Shown piece after piece: positions 27,903-35,491 of a stretch of DNA of 59,675 nucleotides. The DNA comes from Phycisphaerae bacterium (GTDB lineage Bacteria > Planctomycetota > Phycisphaerae > Sedimentisphaerales > Anaerobacaceae). Location: NCBI GenBank assembly GCA_012744475.1, contig JAAYBV010000058.1:1-59675 (forward strand), given 5' to 3'. Made by a program: the position numbers and the translations under genes. The notes under the pieces were generated by a model that searched no databases, was not told the origin of the DNA, and saw only the letters and a program-made list of their open reading frames with translations. How positions within the stretch are numbered: position 1 is the stretch's first letter; every line of letters starts with the position of its first letter.

Positions 27903-29186
27903 ATGTCGTATGTACAAAGCCTTCAGCAAGTCACGGTCGGGTCCAGACAGTGGCGACCAGTGAGCGTCCTCGCGGCGCTGATGTTCGTGTGTACCCTGCC
28001 GGTGCGTTCCCCGGGTGCCGGATCTGTGCCCGGACTGGTTGTTCCGGACGGCTTTGGCGTCAATATCCACTTCACCGGTGATCCTCAGGACCTTGACCTC
28101 ATCCGTGACGCGGGTTTTCGGTTCGTCCGAATGGATCTGACCTGGTCTGGCGTCGAACGCCAGATGGGTGTCTATGACTTCGAGAAAGCCGGTTATGACG
28201 CCCTGACTGCCGGCTGCAAACGCCGCGGCATCCGCATCATCTACATCCTGGACTACAGCAACAGACTGTACGAACAGGAGCGATCGATTCGGACTGAACC
28301 AGGACGAAAAGCCTTCGCCGCTTTTGCCGAGGCCGCCGCCAAGCGATACGCGGGTCACGGAATCCTCTGGGAAATCTGGAATGAGCCCAATCTCAGGCAA
28401 TTCTGGTCACCGCAGCCCGGCATCGACGACTATTGCAGGCTTGTCGAGGAAGTGGCTCCGCTCATCAGGCAGGCTGATCCCTCCGGGGCGGTTGTGGCCC
28501 CGGCAACCTCTGGGATCCCGTTCGACTGGCTTGAGACAGGTTTTGAGAAGGGCCTGCTCACCTGGATTGACGTCCTCAGCGTCCACCCGTACCGCTCCCA
28601 GTCACCGGAAGCTGTTGTCAAAGACTACGAGCGGCTCCGCAAGCTCATCGGACAATACGCCCCCCAGGGCAAGCAGATCCCGATCATCTCGGGCGAATGG
28701 GGTTACTCCAACATCAACTGGAACAAGGCCCAACTGTCGGATGAGCAGCAGGCGTCCTATCTCGTCCGCATGTTCCTGACGAACCTCCAACAGGGAATCC
28801 CTGTCAGCATCTGGTACGACTGGAAGAACGATGGTACAGACCCCAACGAGCGGGAACACAACTTCGGTACGGTCGGACACGATCTGAAGCCCGAGCCCGC
28901 GTATATCGCCGTAAGAACACTCTCATCCACTCTCGCCGGCTACGCCATCGAGAAGCAACTGGATGCAGGCAATGAGGAGGACTTCGTCTTGCTGCTGGCC
29001 AAAGGGAACCAACGGGCATTGGCCATGTGGACCATCGCCACAAACCACGAAGTGGTACTTCCACTGGAAGCCTCCGCAGGAGTCCTGGTCGACATACAGG
29101 GCCAGAAGAAAGACATCTCCTGGCCGACCAATCAACTTCGGCTGACCGTCTCCGGCAATCCCCAGTATCTGCTCATTGCCGACTGA
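27903..29186 (+). CDS. Secreted clan GH-A glycosidase (cellulase-like, GH5/GH39 type)
   Basis: This encodes 427 residues from ATG 27903, with AGGAGA eight bases upstream and a signal-like hydrophobic stretch at 18-35. It is a TIM barrel with FGVNIHFTGDPQDLDLIRDAG at strand 1, FVRMDLTWSGVE, the acid/base Glu161 in LWEIWNEPN and the nucleophile Glu265 in IISGEWGYSN, the spacing expected for clan A retaining enzymes. A short C-terminal beta domain follows (~345-427). It should hydrolyse a beta-linked glycan outside the cytoplasm; family and substrate are uncertain. It is a single gene, divergent from the aldolase operon, with gene debris downstream. Confidence 0.8.
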   Translation: MSYVQSLQQVTVGSRQWRPVSVLAALMFVCTLPVRSPGAGSVPGLVVPDGFGVNIHFTGDPQDLDLIRDAGFRFVRMDLTWSGVERQMGVYDFEKAGYDALTAGCKRRGIRIIYILDYSNRLYEQERSIRTEPGRKAFAAFAEAAAKRYAGHGILWEIWNEPNLRQFWSPQPGIDDYCRLVEEVAPLIRQADPSGAVVAPATSGIPFDWLETGFEKGLLTWIDVLSVHPYRSQSPEAVVKDYERLRKLIGQYAPQGKQIPIISGEWGYSNINWNKAQLSDEQQASYLVRMFLTNLQQGIPVSIWYDWKNDGTDPNEREHNFGTVGHDLKPEPAYIAVRTLSSTLAGYAIEKQLDAGNEEDFVLLLAKGNQRALAMWTIATNHEVVLPLEASAGVLVDIQGQKKDISWPTNQLRLTVSGNPQYLLIAD

Positions 29187-29294
29187 ACTACGAAGACCCG
29201 TGCGCTCCGCGGAGAGGCGAGGGGTCTCAGCTTTGGCCACAGTCCGTGGCCGGCATGGGCGCCGGCGGACAGGATACCAAGTCTTGATCAGTAC

Positions 29295-29495
29295 TCACTC
29301 GGCGTATGCCGCTGGCTGCCGGGCTGGATCGGTGGCCTTCCGGGCCTCGCTGTGCGCTTGGGCCATCTTCTCGGTTGATGCAGACAGATACACCGAGGTG
29401 GTCTTCAGACTGCGATGTCCCACCTGCTTTTGGACAATCGGCAGCGGCAGGCCACGATCCACTACGTAGTGGATGAACCGATCTTTGACAGCCCT
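29295..29495 (-). pseudogene. Tyrosine recombinase (integrase), C-terminal fragment
   Basis: The minus strand reads VKDRFIHYVVDRGLPLPIVQ, then KQVGHRSLKTTSVYLSAST and a charged tail, ending at 29295. This carries the last catalytic elements of a tyrosine recombinase: His in VGHRSLKTT and the Tyr nucleophile in SVYL. The catalytic domain upstream (first Arg, Lys) and the whole DNA-binding N-terminus are missing. The segment begins where the beta-helix remnant ends, about 29495, so the two fragments are directly joined on the same strand in different frames. Not functional. Confidence 0.8.
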
Positions 29496-29935
29496 TGATC
29501 TGGATGCCTGCTCCATTTGTCCCCTTTCCTCCTGTGATGGTGATCCCTTGCAGGACCGTCTCCACACCTTCACCGTTCTGGAAATCTAAGGCCCGTCCGT
29601 GGCCCAAGCAATCGACGATGCAGTTCTGCGGGCCGTTCTCGCTTCGAACCGTGATCCCCCTGCCGCCAAAGGCAATGTTCACATTGCCGGATCCGCTGTA
29701 GCGCCCATCGAGAAGAACGATCGTTTCGCCCGGAAAGGCGTAGTCGATCGCCTTCGCGATCGCATCGAAGGGATGCTCCGCCGATCCGTTCTCACGCGGA
29801 TCGCTGACGCTGGAATCGCCGGGCCCCGGATCATCCGGCTCATCGTCATCGACGTAGACTGCCGGATGGCTGTTGATCAAAGCCATCTCCACCGCCGCAA
29901 GGGCACGGTTCACGTTCAAGGCCCCTGTTCCAATC
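29495..29935 (-). pseudogene. Parallel beta-helix (pectate-lyase-fold) protein fragment
   Basis: The minus strand reads NVNRALAAVEMALINSHPAV, then VYVDDDEPDDPG, NGSAEHPFDAIAKAIDYAF, ETIVLLDGRYSGSG and GITVRSENGPQNCIVDC. This pattern is typical of planctomycete surface proteins with a parallel beta helix. It stops abruptly after GKGTNGAGIQIKG, where an integrase fragment takes over. No signal peptide precedes it; the start overlaps the stop of the upstream cytochrome gene, and the open frame continues into that gene (IGTGALNVN), as expected if the true N-terminal part was lost. Broken at both ends. Confidence 0.7.
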
Positions 29936-32276
29936 GGCGCAGCATCGTTTTGAAGTTCTCCCTTTCGCTTTGTGTCAGGTCGCCGTTGCGGCAGGCGGAA
30001 CGGTACACGCTGGCGGCGGCATCCCGTTCTCGTCGTTCGAGATGGATCGCGCCGAGCAATGCGTAGGCGTCGCTGTACGGCACGTCCCGCCGAATCATAT
30101 CGGTAAGGACCCGCACCGCTTCATCTGTATCTCGGCGCTGGTGCAGGAAATAGGCGTACGTATAGCCGTACTTCCCCTCGTCCGGGTGCAGTTGATAGGC
30201 TTTCTTGCACCATCGGAGCGATTCGAAAGGTCGGTCCGCAGCCAGCATTACACCCAGATTGTATGCCGCGGCTGCCGAATTGGGATCGATCTGGAGCGCC
30301 CGGCGAAAGGCTTGTTCTGCCCCCATCGGGCGTTTCATCTCGTTCAGAAGCATTCCGAGGTTCAGATGGATGGTTGGATTGTTCGGGTCCAAGGCGACAG
30401 CCCGAAGAAACGCGGCTTCCGCCTTTTCATTCTCACCGCTGGCGTTGTATAGGAACGCCGTGTTCACATGGGGTGGCACAAAGTCCGGCCGCAATCGGAT
30501 GGAAGTCAGGTACGAGGCCAGGGCTTCGTTATGGTCTCCTCGCTGCAAGTGAAAATTGCCGAGGTTGTACTGGGATGCGTAGTGGTCGGGACGCGCGTTG
30601 AACATCTCCAACAACTCTGCCGTTGCACGTGTGACGGCCACCTGATACTCGTCCGGCAGTCGATCCGTTGGAACTGCAGCCAACGCAGCGGCGGCGCGCA
30701 CACGCACCAGCCGGTACTCATCGCCGGTCGCCTGGGCCAAGACCCTGGAGCTCTCCATCGTGGGATTCCCATGCAAGGCCTCGGCCGCGGCAGCACGCAC
30801 CAGCGGCGAAGAATCCTCCCGGAGAGCTGCGACCACAACCGGCCACTTGGCCCGCGATTCGCAGCGATGCAACAAACGAATCAACGATGCGGCGAAGATC
30901 TCATCGCGATCCTTCGAACGAATATAGGCCAGGATGGCTCCCAAGCGGCTCCAATCGCCTCGTCTCGCGCCATCCACCAGAGCCGCTTGCTCCAGGACAG
31001 CTTTCTGATAGTCCCGCTCGTGCCATGATCTCACCTGCTGGTCCGCCCACGTCGGGTCTTTGTCCTCGTGGCAGATGTTGCACGCGTTGGGGGACTTGAA
31101 TTCCAGCGTGGCGGCCGGGGCAGGGGGGCGCATCGAGTGATCGCTCCGGGTCATGCGGGCGAAGTCGGTCATAGGCATGTGACAGGCGATGCACCGGTTG
31201 CCCGTGCTGTCGCCTTTGTGGTGCGTATGCGCCGTGGCATTATCCACCCGTTCCTGATGGCATGGCAGACATGCGGCATTGGGGTTCTCGGGCTCTTTGA
31301 ATCGATAGCGTCCGCTGGAGGTGTGGCAGTGCATGCAGTCCAGCCGGCCGCTCTTGACGCACGGGCTCAGGCGCCAACCGGTCATCGTGTAGTTCTCGCC
31401 CAGATCGCGCCCGTCCGGGTAGAAGTCCGGGTGCTCCAGGGTGGTCAGATCGAAATGGTCGAGATAGCGGTCGCCGGGCCTGTAGGACGCGGTCACAGGG
31501 TCCATCTTGGCATGGCACCATCCACACATCGAGTTCGTTTGCTCAGCGGTGAAGGTCCGGGTGATGATGATCTTGAGATCCTGTGGCGTCTGGCCCTCAG
31601 GGGCCGCCCGACAGACTCGGACATGCTCTTGAGCTGAACCATGGCAGACCTCACAGTTGATGCCCGGTTCCCCCCATGTCGTGCGATAGGTGTCGGTCTT
31701 CAGATCGTACTTGGTCGACAACTGGCTTACGTGGCAGCTATAGCACGAGGTGTTGAAAGTGTACATTGGATCCGTCCAGTGTACGGGCGCGTCGGGTGCC
31801 GTATGGGGGAAATGACGGACGCCGCTGGCCGCCGTGTCGAACCACTCCTTGGCTCGCGTGTCATACGCTAACGGCAGCGTCTGCAGGCGTCCGCGTTCCA
31901 TCGGTGTCAGGAAATAGTAGACGTTCCTGCCACCCATCACGTGCACGATCGGGAGTTGTTTCTCGCCATCCGGCCCGCTTTCGAGGACCCAACCTTCCTG
32001 ATTTCCGATGCACGCTGCGTATTGATACGGGCCGATATTGATCGGACTCTGGGGGACGGTCAGATTGGCTTGCGCAAACTCCGACGTATAGCGCTGCATC
32101 GCCAGACCGTGGTGTGACGGCGCCCACAGTTGATAGAATCGCCCATGGCACTCGCGGCAACTGGCCGAGCCGGCAAAAGACTCTCGTGCCAGCGGTCCCG
32201 GCCCCCCTTCCGCAGCTTGAACAACGGCCGTCGCGCCAACAGCGACGAGTAAGACGACGTGTTGGATGGCAGTCAT
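29916..32276 (-). CDS. Octaheme c-type cytochrome with HEAT and TPR repeats
   Basis: This encodes 786 residues from ATG 32276, which begins a Sec signal (AIQHVVLLVAVGATAVVQA). Eight CxxCH heme sites lie in the first ~430 residues: CRECH, CYSCH, CEVCH, CGWCH, CMHCH, CLPCH, CIACH and CNICH. The layout resembles the cytochrome c554-like module used in large periplasmic electron carriers. Residues ~470-580 are HEAT-like (SSPLVRAAAAEAL, YRLVRVRAAAALAAV), and ~590-780 hold several TPRs (YNLGNFHLQRGDHNEALASY, AYNLGVMLAADR). It probably moves electrons in the periplasm while binding a partner through the repeats. No reductase or oxidase partner is in the window. Start choice is moderate. Confidence 0.88.
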   Translation of the reverse strand: MTAIQHVVLLVAVGATAVVQAAEGGPGPLARESFAGSASCRECHGRFYQLWAPSHHGLAMQRYTSEFAQANLTVPQSPINIGPYQYAACIGNQEGWVLESGPDGEKQLPIVHVMGGRNVYYFLTPMERGRLQTLPLAYDTRAKEWFDTAASGVRHFPHTAPDAPVHWTDPMYTFNTSCYSCHVSQLSTKYDLKTDTYRTTWGEPGINCEVCHGSAQEHVRVCRAAPEGQTPQDLKIIITRTFTAEQTNSMCGWCHAKMDPVTASYRPGDRYLDHFDLTTLEHPDFYPDGRDLGENYTMTGWRLSPCVKSGRLDCMHCHTSSGRYRFKEPENPNAACLPCHQERVDNATAHTHHKGDSTGNRCIACHMPMTDFARMTRSDHSMRPPAPAATLEFKSPNACNICHEDKDPTWADQQVRSWHERDYQKAVLEQAALVDGARRGDWSRLGAILAYIRSKDRDEIFAASLIRLLHRCESRAKWPVVVAALREDSSPLVRAAAAEALHGNPTMESSRVLAQATGDEYRLVRVRAAAALAAVPTDRLPDEYQVAVTRATAELLEMFNARPDHYASQYNLGNFHLQRGDHNEALASYLTSIRLRPDFVPPHVNTAFLYNASGENEKAEAAFLRAVALDPNNPTIHLNLGMLLNEMKRPMGAEQAFRRALQIDPNSAAAAYNLGVMLAADRPFESLRWCKKAYQLHPDEGKYGYTYAYFLHQRRDTDEAVRVLTDMIRRDVPYSDAYALLGAIHLERRERDAAASVYRSACRNGDLTQSERENFKTMLRRLEQGP

Positions 32277-32350
32277 ACCCTTGTTCTCGATGACTCGGAT
32301 CGGGCTTCTGGGTTGCCCATAGCGACGGCCTCCCATTGTGTTTCGTTCGA

Positions 32351-32720
32351 TCACTCGATTCTCGGATTCGTTACCGTGGCCGGCTCGACCATTCTGTGCC
32401 GCAGATCGATCATCGCCTGCTGGCTGACCTTGAACAGCCTCTGCTTGGGCCGGTCAAGGTCATAGATTAGCACTAACACCAGAGAGAATGCGAGGATAAG
32501 AATGGGGTAAACAAAAAAGCCCCGGACGCCCACCAGCCCGGCATGGTATCCCATCGCTGCCATCCCCTGGATCGCAAGCCAGTAGAGTACAATCCAAATG
32601 GACGCTGGAATCTTTCCGTGTGTTCCGTAACTGACCCGTTTGGCCTGCATAGCCGTCATAGCATAGGTTGATCGGATTGCGTTTGCTTCATCAGAGATAA
32701 ACTGTAAAGTAAGTGCTCCA
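32351..32720 (-). pseudogene. DUF4239 (bestrophin-like) membrane protein with large deletions
   Basis: The C-terminal part (ATG 32659 onward) reads KIPASIWIVLYWLAIQ, two membrane helices, LVLVLIYDLDRPKQ and VSQQAMIDL, matching the end of DUF4239 membrane proteins. Just upstream in the same frame is FISDEANAIRSTYA, which corresponds to the conserved EANAIGT segment near the N-terminus of that family. The ~100 residues normally between them are missing, apparently by an in-frame deletion, and the first membrane helices upstream are not recognisable. It is most likely a remnant, although a short protein from ATG 32659 cannot be excluded. Confidence 0.6.
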
Positions 32721-32971
32721 TACGTTTGTCTGTCTATGCTCCCAACAATACCTATCGACGGCGAGAGGAAAGAGGAACGGGCATCGGTGGTCTGGCCTGC
32801 CTATCAGGGAGTGGAAATGTCCACTGCAAACGCGCGTCCCACCCTGTGGACCATCGACGGGGACGTCCCTCCTTTCGTTGATATCTGATTTCCCGACGGC
32901 CGTCTGACAGGCGCACGAACACCTTGTGAAGCACTGCCGGTTCACCACTTGCCGCCCACGTCTATAGAAGG

Positions 32972-32997
32972 AAGGCGGGTCCCGAGAGACCCGCCTT
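32972..32997 (-). terminator. Hairpin terminator after the sulfatase operon
   Basis: A perfect 10-bp stem AAGGCGGGTC/GACCCGCCTT with a 6-nt loop lies 11 bases beyond the stop of the last sulfatase gene. On the minus strand it is followed by a pyrimidine-rich CCTTCTAT stretch rather than a pure U-tract. Position and symmetry support a terminator. Confidence 0.75.
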
Positions 32998-33007
32998 GTC
33001 CAGTTTT

Positions 33008-35467
33008 CTATTGCATCGCGAGCGCTGCCTGGCGCCGCGCGTCTTCGAGGTTCTCCTGGTCGGCAGCAGTCAGATTCGTCGGCTGGCTGTCGATCACGAT
33101 CTTCCTGATCGTGCCGGTGAACCGGTTGGGCGAGCTGTATTCGTTGCTCACCGGCGAGCCGGAGTCTTCGCCGATGTCAAACGTTTCGTCCGGGGAGTAC
33201 TTTCCCACCCAGCCTGTAGCCTCGACGCGCCCTTGCCCGGCTTTCTTGCCGTTAACAAAAAGCGACACAGTCGTGCCCTTGCCCAGGCCGCCGCCGTCAT
33301 ATCGCCACTCCATGCGTACGACGTTCTGCCCCGCCACCAGGGCCTCGGTGCCCGCGATCTTCGTGCGCTGAAGAGTGACGAGGTTGTATTCATACACGGG
33401 CCGTCCGTCCTTGATGTAGAGGGAGAAGCCCCCACATGTTCCACCTGCGGCCACGAGCACTCCGTCCGCTGCCCCACTGGGGACATCCAGATTGGCGGTG
33501 ATCGTGTATGAGCGGTTCTGGGTCGGCGCGGCCGAGCTGTCGGGGATATGCGCACCCTGGAAGTAGTTGAACACGGTCCGCCCCTGAATCAGGCTGGGAC
33601 GGTTCGCCGGATTCATTCGCTCCGCCAGACGATCATCCAGCGGAAGGACCTGGTGTTTCTCGGCCTCACTCCAGAACACATCCTGAAGCTCCTTGAGCTT
33701 GGCGGGCTGGTTCGCTGCCAGGTTGTCATACTGACTGAAGTCACCCCTCAGATCATAGAGCTCCCACTCGTCTTCATCGAAGCTCTTGGATGAGCCGATC
33801 CCTGTTATCCAGGGCAGGCGGCCATGCCGGACGGAGGCCATCCAGCCATCCTTGTAGATTCCCCGGTTGCCCAGCAGTTCGAAGTACTGGACCCGGCGCG
33901 TGCCTTCAGCGTTCGCCTGGTCGAAGCTGTAGACCATGCTGACCCCTTCGATGGGCTTCTGCTTCACGCCATTGACCATAGTGGGTTCCGGGATTCCCGA
34001 GGCCGCCAGAAGGGTGGGCGCGATGTCGATTACGTGGTGGAATTGAGAGCGGATGCCGCCCCTGTCCTTGATGCGGTCAGGCCAGGCGATCACCAGCGGA
34101 TTGCGCGTGCCACCAAAATGCGAGGCAACTTGTTTGCCCCACTGGAATGGCGTATTCATGGCCCAGGCCCAGCCCACGGGGTAGTGGTTATACGACTCTG
34201 GCCCACCGATTTCGTCCAAGTGCTGCACCAGGTATGCCGGATCTTCCGGTATGCCGGCGACGGTTGCCAGTTCATTGAAGGAGCCGTAGGGGCCGCCTTC
34301 CATCGACGCACCATTGTCGCCGATCATACAGATCGTCAAGGTGTTGTTCAGTTGTCCGGTCTGCTCCAGGGCATCAAGGAGCCGGCCGATCTCGTAGTCT
34401 GTCTGCGCCGTATAAGCGGCAAAGGCCTCCATCAATCGTGCGGCGATCCGCTTCTGGTCGCCAGTCAGAGAGTCGTAGGCAGGGATTTCCTTGGGCCGGG
34501 GCGTCAGCTTCGTATCGGGCGGGATCACGCCCAGCTTGAGCTGGCGCTGATACGTCTCCTCGCGGCACTTGTCCCAGCCCTGATCGAATTGTCCCTTGAA
34601 CTTATCCATCCACTCCCTGGGCACGTGATGAGGAGCATGCATCGCACCGGGCGCCCAGTAGATGAACAATGGGCGGTCGGGTGTAACCGACTTCTGTTGG
34701 AAGATCAACTTGATGGCTTCGTCTGCCAGCGAATCGTTGAGCGTGTAGCGGCCTTCCTTGCCCTTCGGGACTTCCATTTCCACGCGCTGGGTGTCCCGAT
34801 AGAGTGCCGGTGCCCACTGGTTGGCCTCACCGCCAATAAACCCATAGAAATGGTCGAAGCCCAGCAGGACCGGCCACCGGTCGAATGGGCCGGAGATGCT
34901 CGTCTCCCAGTCGGGGACATTGTGGTTCTTCCCAAACCAGGCGGTACTGTACCCATTCTGTCGGAGAATCTCGGAGACTGTCGCCGTGCTCTTGGGAATC
35001 AGGCCGGTATATCCGGGATACGCTGTGCCCATCTCCGTGATCACGCCGGTGCCGACCGAGTGGTGATTGCGGCCGGTCAGCAACGCCGCCCGCGTCGGCG
35101 AGCACAGCGCCGTGGTATGAAAACGCGTGTAGCGCAGGCCCATCTTCGCCAAGCGGTCCAGACTGGGAGTAGGAATCTGGCCGCCAAAGGTGCCCCACTG
35201 ACCGTACCCGCAGTCGTCGATCAAGATGAGCAGTACATTCGGCGCGCCGGCGGGCGCCTTGGTGACCGGAATCTTGTCCGGCTCCGAGTCTTTGTAGGTC
35301 CGCCCAATTTTGCCTTTGAAGGGCGCCTCGGGCTTGGGCAGCACTTCCTGCGCCGAGCTGACGGCAGTCACTGACGTTGCCGCCACCAGCACCAAGCCGG
35401 TCATGGCCCATATGGCGGCGCGCCATGCTCTTTCCACGTCCTGTCCTGCCTTGTGTCTTTGTCGCAT
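33008..35467 (-). CDS. Secreted S1 arylsulfatase (CSPTR type), copy A
   Basis: This encodes 819 residues from ATG 35467 with a strong AAGGAAGGGG site. The signal peptide ends near SAQEVLPKP. The metal Asp pair is in LLILIDDCGYG, the formylglycine Cys122 in LCSPTRAALLTGRN (C-x-P-x-R), and further active-site segments are GKNHNVPDW, HAPHHVP and MIGDNGASMEGG. The C-terminal ~190 residues form an extra beta-sandwich (YTITANLDVP, WRYDGGGLGKGTTVSLFVNG) not found in minimal sulfatases. It hydrolyses a sulfate ester in the periplasm after Cys maturation; no maturase gene is in the window. It is 24 nt downstream of paralogue B and closes the operon before a hairpin terminator. Confidence 0.93.
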   Translation of the reverse strand: MRQRHKAGQDVERAWRAAIWAMTGLVLVAATSVTAVSSAQEVLPKPEAPFKGKIGRTYKDSEPDKIPVTKAPAGAPNVLLILIDDCGYGQWGTFGGQIPTPSLDRLAKMGLRYTRFHTTALCSPTRAALLTGRNHHSVGTGVITEMGTAYPGYTGLIPKSTATVSEILRQNGYSTAWFGKNHNVPDWETSISGPFDRWPVLLGFDHFYGFIGGEANQWAPALYRDTQRVEMEVPKGKEGRYTLNDSLADEAIKLIFQQKSVTPDRPLFIYWAPGAMHAPHHVPREWMDKFKGQFDQGWDKCREETYQRQLKLGVIPPDTKLTPRPKEIPAYDSLTGDQKRIAARLMEAFAAYTAQTDYEIGRLLDALEQTGQLNNTLTICMIGDNGASMEGGPYGSFNELATVAGIPEDPAYLVQHLDEIGGPESYNHYPVGWAWAMNTPFQWGKQVASHFGGTRNPLVIAWPDRIKDRGGIRSQFHHVIDIAPTLLAASGIPEPTMVNGVKQKPIEGVSMVYSFDQANAEGTRRVQYFELLGNRGIYKDGWMASVRHGRLPWITGIGSSKSFDEDEWELYDLRGDFSQYDNLAANQPAKLKELQDVFWSEAEKHQVLPLDDRLAERMNPANRPSLIQGRTVFNYFQGAHIPDSSAAPTQNRSYTITANLDVPSGAADGVLVAAGGTCGGFSLYIKDGRPVYEYNLVTLQRTKIAGTEALVAGQNVVRMEWRYDGGGLGKGTTVSLFVNGKKAGQGRVEATGWVGKYSPDETFDIGEDSGSPVSNEYSSPNRFTGTIRKIVIDSQPTNLTAADQENLEDARRQAALAMQ

Positions 35468-35491
35468 GGCTTTGTCCCCTTCCTTTCTTTC

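Noticed and set aside
29499-29935. Intact small beta-helix gene beginning at the TTG near 29919
   Set aside because: It has no signal peptide, its start is inside the upstream gene's stop region, and it ends abruptly in foreign integrase sequence.
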